A stretch of 64,000 nucleotides of DNA from DAOTVY01 sp041082245 (lineage in GTDB: Bacteria > Chloroflexota > Chloroflexia > DTKN01): positions 18,545 to 82,544 of the forward strand of contig JBDOIE010000006.1 of assembly GCA_041082245.1 (NCBI GenBank), in the 5' to 3' direction. A program made the translations under genes and the position numbers. The first letter of the stretch is position 1; each line of letters begins with the position of its first letter. The notes under the pieces were generated by a model. It searched no databases and was not told where the DNA came from. It saw only the letters and a list, made by a program, of their open reading frames with translations. Below, in pieces: positions 41,097 through 49,310 of the stretch.

Positions 41097-42075
41097 ACGC
41101 GATCAGGAGCCGGCGGAATCTCCGGGACACATACGGGCAGCGTCGGCGAGGCACAGCCGGCTACGTTGGTTGCAGTTGGGAATTGCGCTTGGCCTTGTCG
41201 CATGGCTGGTTCTCAAAACGCCCTGGGCACAGCTTTGGGCTCTGGCCCCTAAGTTGCGGTGGACGCTCGTGGCCGCAAGCACGCTGCTCCAGATGCCCAT
41301 CCATCTGCTCAACATCCGGCGATGGCAGCTCCTCGTGGACCAACGCAGGGCCGGATACAAGCGACTCGCGTTGATGTATGGAGCCGGCCTGTTCGCAAAC
41401 AACTTTTTGCTGACGGGAATAGGAGGAGATGCGGTACGGGCGACACTCCTCAGCCGTCGCCTGCCGATCGCCGAATCGGTGGCCAGCGTACTGCTGGACA
41501 GGGCTCTCGGTCTCGTGGCGCTGATACTGTTGGTCATCCCTGGCACGTACTACGGCCTCCCCGGGGAAATCGGATGGGATTGGTTAAGGAATCGGCGAAC
41601 GCTGGGCCTGGTACTCGTCGGTTCTTTCCTGCTTGGCGCTGCAATTTGGCTCGCGGCAAGAACAAGGCGCGGAGACTGGATCCGAGATCAGGGAGCCAAG
41701 CTGCTTCGATGGGCCCGCGCTCTATGGCCCAAGCAGCTTGTTCCCGGTTTTTGCTTCTCTCTGGTGTCAAACTCCCTCCTTGCAGGAAGCATCTGGCTTT
41801 CCTTGAGCGCGTTCCGCATTCCTGGCAAGCCAGGGATGGCCATCTGGCTCACCGTGCTCGGTTCGCTTGGTCTTCTCGTGCCCATCACGGTGAACGGCAT
41901 AGGACTGCAAGAGGGAATCTATGTTGTACTCCTGGGGGCGTATGGGGTCTCCATGGCCACCGCTGTTGGAGTAGCCCTGCTGGTGCGGCTCCAATCCCTA
42001 GCGATAGGCCTGCTCGGTGGAGCAGCCTTTCTAAGCCTCCAAAACACTTCTTTCCCTGAAGACGACACCGCATAG
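41080..42075 (+). CDS. Flippase-like membrane protein (AglD/MprF transmembrane, UPF0104)
   Basis: A 331-residue protein with seven or eight membrane helices and a basic soluble N-terminus of about 28 residues. Family segments are GIALGLVAWLVLKTPWAQL, FANNFLLTGIGGDAVRATLLSRR (the conserved NxFLPxxxGGDxxR-like loop), ESVASVLLDRALGLVALILL and VPITVNGIGLQEGIYVVLL. The family comprises lipid or glycolipid transfer proteins such as the MprF flippase part and archaeal AglD. It overlaps the DUF362 gene by 17 bases and probably moves lipid-linked sugars. Confidence 0.9.
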   Translation: MELPGRRDQEPAESPGHIRAASARHSRLRWLQLGIALGLVAWLVLKTPWAQLWALAPKLRWTLVAASTLLQMPIHLLNIRRWQLLVDQRRAGYKRLALMYGAGLFANNFLLTGIGGDAVRATLLSRRLPIAESVASVLLDRALGLVALILLVIPGTYYGLPGEIGWDWLRNRRTLGLVLVGSFLLGAAIWLAARTRRGDWIRDQGAKLLRWARALWPKQLVPGFCFSLVSNSLLAGSIWLSLSAFRIPGKPGMAIWLTVLGSLGLLVPITVNGIGLQEGIYVVLLGAYGVSMATAVGVALLVRLQSLAIGLLGGAAFLSLQNTSFPEDDTA

Positions 42076-42173
42076 GGAGCCGCGAGAGCTCGCGGTCCGG
42101 TTAAGCGCGCTGGCCTCACAGGGTACAAGCGAGACCGCTTGAGTTGGACGATAAATCGTCAAGGAGGGACCGT

Positions 42174-44246
42174 ATGGACGGTAGTCACTTGACCTCCCCG
42201 AAGACGGGCCTCGCAAAATGGTACTATCTCGCCTGGGGAGGGATAGCAGTTCTGGTCGCCTTGTGCGCGGTGGTCAAACTCGATAGCGTCCCTCCGCTAT
42301 GGTGGGACGAGGGATGGACGCTCACAGTGGCGCGGAACTGGGTAGAAAACGGCCACTATGGGATGATGAAGGCAGGTAAGCCGGCTCCGCCGGACCTGGC
42401 CGCCGCCTGGCCCACAACCGGTCTCGTAGCGCTTTCTTTTCGCCTGCTTGGTGTCGGGGTCCGGCAAGGCAGGATCGTCGGCCAACTATGCATGGCGTTG
42501 GCGGTGGTGCTGGTCTACTACCTGACCAGACTTCTTTATGGGAAGCGCGCTGCGTGGGCGGCAGTATTTGCCCTCTTTTTTCTCGCGGGCGACCGGGACG
42601 TCCATTTCCTGATCAGAGGACGGCAGGTACTGGCGGAGCCGGTCATGCTGCTTGCTCTGCTAGCGGGCTATATCGCCTTCGCCCGCGCATTTCGACGCCC
42701 GGCGATCTGGCTCCCGCTTTGTAGCCTCTTCTGGGGATTCGCGCTCCTGAGCAAACAGCAACCGTTACCCTTCTGGTTGCTTTCACTGGGCTTGGCTACG
42801 CTCGTGTCGTTTGGTCGGCGGGAACGACGAGCCACAAGGCTCCTGGTGGCTTCGCTATTGGCATCGCTCATTTGGCACGGCATCTTGCGCGTCTTACCAG
42901 GGCTGATGTGGCATGCGATGCCGGCTGAACGCGCCGTTGGACTCTGGAAGGTAACAGCATTTGTACCTATTACGGTCACCCGGATTCTTTCGCTACCTGT
43001 CTTCCTGGCTATTGGGCTTCCTACCATGGCGGGGCTTGTCCATGCTGGCCGACGATGGCACAGTGTGGACGCGGTGCAGTCGTCGGAGATAGGCTTGCCC
43101 AAGATTGCGCTGCTTACTTTCGTCGGAAGTTGGACGGCTTGGTACCTTCTGGCTTCCGCGGGCTGGCTGCGGTATTTCTTCCCTGCAATCTTTCTCGGCA
43201 GTCCATTCGTCGGTGCTTGGTTCGATGAGATAACCAGAGGTTGGAGCTGGAAAGGGCTGGCTCATACGCTCGCGGCACGGCGATTTGTGCCCACAATGTG
43301 GATTCCCGTCCTTGTGGTCAGTATTTATCTTCCGCTAACAGTATCCGATATATGGGAATCTTTCAGCGGATCGGACCGGAGCGTTTACGACGCTGCCGAG
43401 TTCCTGAACAGCCGGACGGGCCCCGACACGCTGGTGGAGACTTACGACAGTGAACTGTTCTTTCTGCTCAAGTATCCCTACCATTACCCACCCAACGCGG
43501 TAAGCGTGCAGCTCGCAGAGCGTATGTCCCGGAACAGCGATTGCCCCATCGACTACGATCCACTCGCTTCGGACCCGGATTACCTCGTCGTGGGCCCTTT
43601 CAGCCGTGCAACAAGACTGTATGATGAGGTGTTGCGAAGCGGAGCCTTTCGGCCGGTTGCCTGTTTTGGCCGCAGGTATGAGGTGTACGAGCGAGTGCGC
43701 CAGCCAGAGCCGCTGGGGTCAGGATCCGGTTCATACCCCGAGTACAGTCCTGCTTTTCGGCATGCCCCGCAGCGGGACGGTCTTTTCTACTCCAGGCTGA
43801 GATTGCGCTGGCCGCACCCAGAATCGACCCCGGGTTGTGAGAAGGGGTGGCCCATGGTACAATGCCCAAGTACGAAAGGTTCTGGTTGGGGCAATCGTGG
43901 ACCCTTTTCCGATCGACCTGGTGCGCTTCGGGCTGGATATTCTGAGTGGGGCAAGAGTCCGGCGCGAACGAGCGCTGATCCAGCAGATGCAACAGGACAC
44001 CGCGCCCCTGCTCCACTGGGACGGGACGCTCAGCATTCTCGACCTGGGCAACGGTTGGCTCCGGCCGCACTTGAGCCTCCTTCGGGGAACAGGGCACCGG
44101 GTGTTCGGCATCGATCTCGAGAACCGACGCCAGCCGTTCGGGTACGAGCAAGGGTACCGGCTGGCGCGGTCCCTGTTTGTTTGGCGGGCCTGTTTGCCTC
44201 TCCGGGTGCTCAGGGGCATGGCGCTGGTGTGTGGGGATGCGGGTAA
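42174..44246 (+). CDS. GT39-like membrane glycosyltransferase with damaged, over-long C-terminus
   Basis: About 515 residues form a normal GT39-like enzyme: a first loop WWDEGWTLTVARNWVENGHYG with the acidic pair, eight to ten helices, and a soluble tail that ends plausibly at FGRRYEVYERV (near 43700). The frame then stays open another 180 residues rich in Arg, Gly, Pro and Ala with no protein character. It runs across a sulfotransferase stub, a promoter, and 350 bases of the following methyltransferase gene. The original stop was probably lost in a deletion. The ATG at 42174 follows AAGGAGGGACCGT. Codon usage is AT-richer than the flanks, as for the whole island. Confidence 0.75.
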   Translation: MDGSHLTSPKTGLAKWYYLAWGGIAVLVALCAVVKLDSVPPLWWDEGWTLTVARNWVENGHYGMMKAGKPAPPDLAAAWPTTGLVALSFRLLGVGVRQGRIVGQLCMALAVVLVYYLTRLLYGKRAAWAAVFALFFLAGDRDVHFLIRGRQVLAEPVMLLALLAGYIAFARAFRRPAIWLPLCSLFWGFALLSKQQPLPFWLLSLGLATLVSFGRRERRATRLLVASLLASLIWHGILRVLPGLMWHAMPAERAVGLWKVTAFVPITVTRILSLPVFLAIGLPTMAGLVHAGRRWHSVDAVQSSEIGLPKIALLTFVGSWTAWYLLASAGWLRYFFPAIFLGSPFVGAWFDEITRGWSWKGLAHTLAARRFVPTMWIPVLVVSIYLPLTVSDIWESFSGSDRSVYDAAEFLNSRTGPDTLVETYDSELFFLLKYPYHYPPNAVSVQLAERMSRNSDCPIDYDPLASDPDYLVVGPFSRATRLYDEVLRSGAFRPVACFGRRYEVYERVRQPEPLGSGSGSYPEYSPAFRHAPQRDGLFYSRLRLRWPHPESTPGCEKGWPMVQCPSTKGSGWGNRGPFSDRPGALRAGYSEWGKSPARTSADPADATGHRAPAPLGRDAQHSRPGQRLAPAALEPPSGNRAPGVRHRSREPTPAVRVRARVPAGAVPVCLAGLFASPGAQGHGAGVWGCG
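43678..43800 (+). pseudogene. Sulfotransferase N-terminal stub
   Basis: In the frame next to that of the GT39 gene, 40 codons run from ATG 43678 to TGA 43798-43800 and contain TVLLFGMPRSGT, the PAPS-phosphate-binding loop typical of bacterial sulfotransferases (GxPRSGT). The rest of a roughly 250-residue enzyme is missing. Beyond it the sequence is a promoter and a methyltransferase. This looks like the residue of a deletion at the right edge of the glycan island. Confidence 0.6.
43835..43863 (+). promoter_or_regulatory. Sigma-70 promoter of the methyltransferase-ccdA operon
   Basis: TTGTGA at 43835-43840, a 17-bp spacer, TACAAT at 43858-43863. It supports the view that coding sequence of the upstream GT39 gene really ended before here. 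Confidence 0.7.
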
Positions 44247-44697
44247 ACTGCCCTTCGCGAGTGGGTCCTTCGACCTGGTACTGTCCATCCTGGCCTTCGA
44301 GCATTTCCTGGATGTGCCGGCCGTCATCGCCGAAGTAGCACGGGTCCTGCGCACAGGAGGCGTGTTGTGGGCTTGCATCCACCCGTTCACTTGCCCCAGT
44401 GGGGCACACAACCTGGCCCGGATCGGCGTACCGCTGCGGCGCATTCCTTCGGGGGTCGACCCGTGGGACCACCTGCGCAAGAGACGGCTCCCGTTCCCGG
44501 TTCCACTGAACGGATGGCGCATCCCACAGTACCTCGACGCCTTCGCGCAGCGCTTCGAGATCGTGCGACACTACTGCTTTGCACACGAGGGCGAAGCGTG
44601 GCTTACCCCGGAGATCCAGGCAGAACTGCGCGACTACAGTTCCGAAGAGCTTACCTGCATGCGGTACGTGATCGTGGGCAAGACCGCGGAGGCGTAG
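43897..44697 (+). CDS. Class I SAM-dependent methyltransferase
   Basis: A 266-residue methyltransferase. Motif I appears as LSILDLGNGWLRPHLSLL, somewhat atypical because the usual GxGxG reads GNGWL. Later elements are FGIDLENRRQPFG, CGDAGKLPFASGSFDLVLSI and VLRTGGVLWACIHPF. The start is taken as GTG 43897, which is downstream of the promoter; an in-frame GTG at 43837 lies within the -35 box. No gene for an obvious acceptor is adjacent. It is followed 7 bases later by ccdA. Confidence 0.8.
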   Translation: MDPFPIDLVRFGLDILSGARVRRERALIQQMQQDTAPLLHWDGTLSILDLGNGWLRPHLSLLRGTGHRVFGIDLENRRQPFGYEQGYRLARSLFVWRACLPLRVLRGMALVCGDAGKLPFASGSFDLVLSILAFEHFLDVPAVIAEVARVLRTGGVLWACIHPFTCPSGAHNLARIGVPLRRIPSGVDPWDHLRKRRLPFPVPLNGWRIPQYLDAFAQRFEIVRHYCFAHEGEAWLTPEIQAELRDYSSEELTCMRYVIVGKTAEA

Positions 44698-44704
44698 ACC
44701 GCTG

Positions 44705-45478
44705 ATGGACTGGGAATTCTTCCGACAAGCACCGTTCCTGCTCGCTTCGCTGGCAGCGATCCTGGCCGGCCTCCTTTCCTTCTTCTCGCCGTGCGTCCTT
44801 CCCCTGGTGCCCTCCTTCCTCGGATACCTCACCGGGGCGGTCGTGCGACCTGGCGAGGAAAGACGCCGTTGGGAAACGTTCTTCCACACACTGTCCTTCG
44901 TGCTCGGCTTCAGCCTGATCTTCGTCGTGGTCGTCTCGCGACTGGGCCTGGTGTTCACGCTGCTCACCGGGCCGGTCACCTGGCTTACCGGCTGGCCGGC
45001 CCGGGCGCTCGCCTGGCCCGGTTCTCCTCCCATTACCTACCTGGAACTCGTACAGAAGGCCGCCGGTGTCTTCCTCCTCCTCTTCGGGCTGCACACGATG
45101 GGCGTGCTTCGTATCGCGCCGTTCGATGCCGAGAAACGCCTCCAAGTACGCGTCGACCGACGCTGGGGATACCTCTCGTCCGCGCTCATCGGGGTTACCT
45201 TCGCTGTGGGTTGGACCCCCTGCGTCGGGGCGCCGCTCGCAGGGATCCTTAGCCTGGGGAGCGAGTCCACGGCGCTCATGACCTACTTGCTCGGCCTGTA
45301 CTCCCTGGGACTCGGCTTGCCTTTTCTCGCCCTGGGGTTCTTCTTCGAGCACGCGGCTCCCTTCGTTCGGCGCGCCCTGCGCTTCCGGAAGGTGGTCGCC
45401 GTTGCAAGTGGTCTGCTCCTCATCGCCATCGCGCTGGCTGTCTTTTTCGGACAGCTGCGGTGGCTCGCAACGCTGTGA
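44705..45478 (+). CDS. ccdA: Cytochrome c biogenesis / thiol-disulfide interchange protein CcdA
   Basis: A 257-residue membrane protein with six to seven helices. The two redox cysteines of the family are present: SFFSPCVLPLVPSFLGYLTG in helix 1 and GWTPCVGAPLAG in helix 4. CcdA carries electrons from cytosolic thioredoxin to extracytoplasmic thiol proteins for cytochrome c maturation or other disulfide reduction. No partner thioredoxin (ResA/TlpA) gene is nearby. The next gene lies 14 bases downstream. Confidence 0.95.
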   Translation: MDWEFFRQAPFLLASLAAILAGLLSFFSPCVLPLVPSFLGYLTGAVVRPGEERRRWETFFHTLSFVLGFSLIFVVVVSRLGLVFTLLTGPVTWLTGWPARALAWPGSPPITYLELVQKAAGVFLLLFGLHTMGVLRIAPFDAEKRLQVRVDRRWGYLSSALIGVTFAVGWTPCVGAPLAGILSLGSESTALMTYLLGLYSLGLGLPFLALGFFFEHAAPFVRRALRFRKVVAVASGLLLIAIALAVFFGQLRWLATL

Positions 45479-45492
45479 GCCCGGGAGGGGAT

Positions 45493-46320
45493 ATGGGCCG
45501 GGAAGAGCAGGTAGTGCGCGAGGCGATGCAGCAGGTTGAGAGACGCCGCAGAATGCGGCGGGAGAACGCCGCGCTGCGTGCGCTCGTGGCGTTCTGGACG
45601 GCGACCATGGTTGCCTTCTTTGTCGCCCCATGGCCCCTCGAGACCAAACTGTGGGCCGCGGCACACGGCCTCTGCGCGCAGCGGGAGGGGCACTTGCTCC
45701 CGTTCGGAGGACGCGTGTTACCGCTGTGCGCCCGCGATAGCGGCCTTTACCTGGGTGCGCTCCTGGGAATCGGATACCTCGTAGCGCGTGGCCGCTGGCT
45801 CGCCGTAGGCCGGCCTCCCCGCTGGTTCTGGACCGTCTTTTTCGTCATCCTGGGGGCGTTCGCGGTCGACGTGGCGAACTCGGTCGGGGCCGACTGGTTT
45901 CAGAGCGGCGCTTACCCGCCCCACAACCTTCTCCGAACGATCACCGGGATCGCTCTCGGTACGTTCCTCAGCGTCCCTCTACTGTGGGCGATCAACCTTT
46001 CCTTCAGCGGCCGCCGGCCCGACCGGCCGCTCCTGACACAGGGACTGGATGTTGCGCTGCTCTTTCTCCTCGCTGCCCTCGGTACCGTGGCTCTCTGGAG
46101 TGGCCTGCCCATGCTGTACGTTCCGATGGCCGCCCTCTCCTTTCTGGGCATGCTCCTTCTCCTCGTGGCCGCCAACTTCCTCTGGCTCCTTGCCATCCTG
46201 CGAGGAAAAGGCACCCTGCGAAGCGTCGGCGAAGCCTGGCCCCTCCTCCTCTGGGCGAGCGTAGCCTCTGTCGCCGAGATGGCGCTGCTCTCCTTCCTGC
46301 GCTATCGCCTGGGGCTGTGA
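45493..46320 (+). CDS. DUF2085-family membrane protein
   Basis: A 275-residue protein. A charged N-terminal helix of about 35 residues is followed by six or seven hydrophobic segments. The DUF2085 signature is visible as HGLCAQREGHLLPFGGRVLPLCARDSGLYLGALLG (about residues 60-95), with conserved cysteines that may form a redox or metal site, and later SGAYPPHNLLRTITG. The function of the family is unknown. The ATG at 45493 follows GGGAGGGGAT; an in-frame ATG at 45460 lies in ccdA. Co-transcription with ccdA suggests that its cysteines could be CcdA clients, which is an inference. Confidence 0.85.
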   Translation: MGREEQVVREAMQQVERRRRMRRENAALRALVAFWTATMVAFFVAPWPLETKLWAAAHGLCAQREGHLLPFGGRVLPLCARDSGLYLGALLGIGYLVARGRWLAVGRPPRWFWTVFFVILGAFAVDVANSVGADWFQSGAYPPHNLLRTITGIALGTFLSVPLLWAINLSFSGRRPDRPLLTQGLDVALLFLLAALGTVALWSGLPMLYVPMAALSFLGMLLLLVAANFLWLLAILRGKGTLRSVGEAWPLLLWASVASVAEMALLSFLRYRLGL

Positions 46321-46441
46321 GGGGTCGCACGTTACAGGTTTGCTGACCCGGGCTGCTCACCGCGCCCCTCCCACGGAAGACTGTTCAGACAAACGTCGCT
46401 ACGACGAGGAAATCTGTCCGCACCACGGCCTAGCAACAACA

Positions 46442-46933
46442 TCAACGCCCCAGCAGGTCCTGGAACAAAGGCCCGTGTCCCCGCACATCGGCCAGCAGCT
46501 CGTCGAGAGCCGCGTGTACCCGCCCAATATCCTCTGCGGAAAGCCGCGGCAAGACGGCCGTCCGGAACTCCGCCTCGTCCAGCAGCAGGTACCGCCGATC
46601 GGGCCAGACCCACAGGTCGAGCTCCAGATCCGTGTAGACCAGCTCTTTCCCGTCAAACCGGATCGGGCTACAGAGGTTCGCATACCACCCCTTCAGCTTT
46701 CCCGCAGCATCGTACAGCGCAAAGACGTTGTACCAACGCCCGAACCAGTACCGCTCTACCATCGTGTCCTCGGGTGAGAAAGTGACGTACCCCAGTTCGG
46801 CCGGATGCTGGACCAGCGCCCGCAACATCAGCCCTTCCGCATCCTGGAAAACGAGGTGTCCCCACCAGCCTTTCTTGGCATTGCCATCTATGCGGAAGGG
46901 CCGCACCCAGATGACACGCTCGGTAGCGGCCAC
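46442..46933 (-). CDS. DUF402-domain protein (FomD-like nucleotide phosphatase family)
   Basis: A 163-residue DUF402 protein. Family landmarks: RYWFGRWYNVFALYDAAG, KGWYANLCSPIRFDG, YTDLELDLWVWPDRRYLLLDEAEF. Relatives hydrolyse nucleoside di- or triphosphates, or CMP-phosphonates (FomD). The start is GTG 46931-46933 behind GGGAGGT, overlapping the histidine phosphatase gene by 46 bases; the frame extends further upstream only as shadow. It is the last gene of the compatible-solute operon and is convergent with the DUF2085 gene across a 121-base gap with no obvious terminator. Confidence 0.85.
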   Translation of the reverse strand: MAATERVIWVRPFRIDGNAKKGWWGHLVFQDAEGLMLRALVQHPAELGYVTFSPEDTMVERYWFGRWYNVFALYDAAGKLKGWYANLCSPIRFDGKELVYTDLELDLWVWPDRRYLLLDEAEFRTAVLPRLSAEDIGRVHAALDELLADVRGHGPLFQDLLGR

Positions 46934-47478
46934 ACCAATACCTCCCAGGTCGCGTTTTCCGGGAGCAGCTCCCAGATGTCGTCGAGCGGTCGGCCAGCGG
47001 CCTGGCAGCGAAGGAGCGCCACAGGCAACGAGTGGGTAAAGACCGCGACAGTGCCTCTGTGGCGCGATGCGATTTCGTCCAAAGCTGCCCGGATGCGCGC
47101 CTCCAGTTCCAGAAGGCTCTCGCCTCCCGGAGGCCTTACAGTCGAAGGACGCCGAACCCACGCTTCCCAAAGCGCTGGCCACCGGGACGCGACATCCACC
47201 GCAACCAGCCCTTCCCACTCCCCCAGAGCGATCTCCCGCAGCCGGCGGTCGAAACGAAGCGGAAGACCGGTGCGAGCGACAAGCTCTTGCGCGGTCTGCC
47301 GCGCGCGGCGCAGATCGCTCGAGTAGACCGCCTGAAAAGGGATTCCTGCCAGAGCTGTCGCGACCTCCCGCGCCTGTTGCCGGCCGCGTTCGTTCAAAGG
47401 GGGATCAGACTGCCCCTGAAAACGTCCGGTATCGTTCCAATCGGTTCGACCGTGCCGCACCAGGTACAGCAGCGTCAC
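46888..47478 (-). CDS. Histidine phosphatase, probable glucosyl-3-phosphoglycerate phosphatase
   Basis: A 196-residue member of the phosphoglycerate-mutase-like branch. The catalytic motif LVRHGRTDWN gives the phosphorylated histidine (His9). The second histidine is in VFTHSLPVALLRC, and GEWEG supplies the active-site glutamate. By itself the family is broad (alpha-ribazole phosphatase, GpmB-like). Its start overlaps the stop of the GpgS-containing gene by 4 bases, and the Mycobacterium GpgP is a histidine phosphatase. This makes dephosphorylation of glucosyl-3-phosphoglycerate to glucosylglycerate the best guess. Confidence 0.85.
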   Translation of the reverse strand: MTLLYLVRHGRTDWNDTGRFQGQSDPPLNERGRQQAREVATALAGIPFQAVYSSDLRRARQTAQELVARTGLPLRFDRRLREIALGEWEGLVAVDVASRWPALWEAWVRRPSTVRPPGGESLLELEARIRAALDEIASRHRGTVAVFTHSLPVALLRCQAAGRPLDDIWELLPENATWEVLVWPLPSVSSGCGPSA

Positions 47479-49310
47479 TCGATCCCTCGTGCTCGTCGGT
47501 AGGCTGGGACGGTGATCATCGGTGGACGCTCCACATCGCTGATGCGCTCCACCTCCAGGAAGTAGCGTCCCGGTTCGTAGCGAATCAGCTTCATGCTACG
47601 CTGTATTTCCTCCAGCAGCTGAACCTTGCTGCGCGCCTCAAGACGTGAAATAAAGACCTGAAGGATGGCGAACGCCATACGGCTCAGGTTCACCAGCGGC
47701 TGGTTGCGATGGATCCGCTCCTCCAGGTCGACCTGGGCGATGGCTTCCAGCCCGAACTGCTCCAGGATATCGATCAAGAGGCCGATTTCCACGCCATACC
47801 CGGAGAAGAAGGGTACCTGCTCCAGCGCCTGCCGGCGGCCGGCATACTCCCCCGCCAGCGGCTGGATGAGACCCGAGAGCTCCGGGAAGAACAGGTTGAT
47901 CAGCGGGCGCGCCACGAGTTCGGTGACCCGCCCTCCGCCGTGGGCACGAAGTTGGCCGTCCACACGGATGGGACGGCGGTAAAACCCCTTCACATACTGG
48001 ATCGACTCCCACTGCAGAAGCGGGCCCAGCAGCCCGTAGACAAAGCGCGGATGGATGTTCACGATGTCGGTATCGACCCAGACGATCAGGTCCCCACGGG
48101 TCACATAAAGGCTCTTCCAGAGCGCTTCTCCCTTACCCGGGAAAGATCCCACTTCCTCTGCCAGCACGTGCTGGTGGATATACACCGGGATGCCCAGCGA
48201 TGCCGCGATTTCCCGTGTGTCGTCGGTCGAGTTGCTGTCGATCAGCACGATCTCGTCGAGCAGAGGAACCTGGTCCATCAAAGCGTGCCGCAACGTCGTG
48301 ATCACGTTCCGGATGGTGGCGGCTTCGTTCAGGGCCGGCAGCGCCAGGCTGATCGTCACCCCACGGGCTTGCTTAAGGCGTAAGAGCTGCTCGAGGTCTG
48401 AGAACTCGCTGCTGTGAAAGGTGTTGCTCGCAAACCAGCGGTCTACAAGCTCCGAGATATCCGGAGGCGCGGTCGGAGCAACCTGCGCCAGCTGCCCCGG
48501 AAGCGCCACAGGAGCTAAGCGACGCGAACGCACGAGCAGCGCCGGAAGCCCGCTTTCGTGGAGCACGCGTCGCACGATGGGACCCAGCGTCATCGTGCCC
48601 GTAGCCGGATCGCGGAGCCTCGCACCCAGGATCAACACATCGTGGTAGCGCGCTTCCTCCAGCAGTGTGGACACCGGGTCGCGGCTCGCCTCGACGGTAC
48701 GCGTGATACGCGGCTCGCGCCTGGAGAGTCCCCGCAGTTCAGGGGAACGATCCTGCGGGTCAGACGCGTGCAGGAGCGTGATCTCCCCGCTGCTCGCCTT
48801 CGCGAGGGCGCCCGCCACATGCAGTGCAAGGTCTGCATTCAAGCCGCCTCGCAAGGGCAACAAGATCCTCCGGCACGCGTCGAGCCGGAGCCCGTGGACC
48901 AGGAGTAGATCGCAGGGGGCCTGAGAAAGCACCCGTTCCACCGGAACCCCAAGCACCGGAAGGTCCGGTCCGTCCCAGGGGACGACCAGAAGATGGGCCC
49001 CCAGTTCCACACAGGTTGCATATACCTCGCTCCAAGCCTCATACCCCACTGCGATGCGCGGTAGAACGGCCAGACGCTCTGTGTCGTACCGCGTTGCCAG
49101 CTCGTTCATCGCCTGGCGGCACGTCTGAGCGTGGACCGCCCCACTGCTGATCGGTTCGCCCTCGGGCAACAGCACCACCCCCTGCAGCACGACTTCCCCG
49201 CTTGCTTCGGGCAAGAGGGCGAGCGCCAGCCGGAGCAAGTCCGATCCACAGTCCGAAGCTCGAACGGGCAGCAGGATGCGATACGGCCGCGTACCCTTCG
49301 CCACGTTCAT
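47475..49310 (-). CDS. Universal stress domains fused to glucosyl-3-phosphoglycerate synthase (GT81)
   Basis: A 611-residue fusion. Residues about 10-295 contain two universal-stress-protein-like domains (YRILLPVRASDCGSDLLRLA; second RRILLPLRGGLNADLALHVA, ending LGPIVRRVLHESGLPALLVR). Residues about 314-611 are a GT81 GpgS-type glycosyltransferase: ISLALPALNEAATI, IVLIDSNSTDDT, the metal motif WVDTDIVNIHP, and FFSGYGVEIGLLIDI. GpgS joins glucose from a nucleotide sugar to 3-phosphoglycerate, the first step to the compatible solute glucosylglycerate. The ATG at 49310 sits in an ATGA overlap with the GT4 gene, after GGAGGGCGACAA. The N-terminal fusion may sense ATP or stress. Confidence 0.9.
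   Translation of the reverse strand: MNVAKGTRPYRILLPVRASDCGSDLLRLALALLPEASGEVVLQGVVLLPEGEPISSGAVHAQTCRQAMNELATRYDTERLAVLPRIAVGYEAWSEVYATCVELGAHLLVVPWDGPDLPVLGVPVERVLSQAPCDLLLVHGLRLDACRRILLPLRGGLNADLALHVAGALAKASSGEITLLHASDPQDRSPELRGLSRREPRITRTVEASRDPVSTLLEEARYHDVLILGARLRDPATGTMTLGPIVRRVLHESGLPALLVRSRRLAPVALPGQLAQVAPTAPPDISELVDRWFASNTFHSSEFSDLEQLLRLKQARGVTISLALPALNEAATIRNVITTLRHALMDQVPLLDEIVLIDSNSTDDTREIAASLGIPVYIHQHVLAEEVGSFPGKGEALWKSLYVTRGDLIVWVDTDIVNIHPRFVYGLLGPLLQWESIQYVKGFYRRPIRVDGQLRAHGGGRVTELVARPLINLFFPELSGLIQPLAGEYAGRRQALEQVPFFSGYGVEIGLLIDILEQFGLEAIAQVDLEERIHRNQPLVNLSRMAFAILQVFISRLEARSKVQLLEEIQRSMKLIRYEPGRYFLEVERISDVERPPMITVPAYRRARGIE

Noticed and set aside
43606..43800. A separate 64-residue protein
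   Set aside because: The first part is shadow of the GT39 gene; only the last 40 codons matter, as a truncated sulfotransferase start, so it is listed as a pseudogene.
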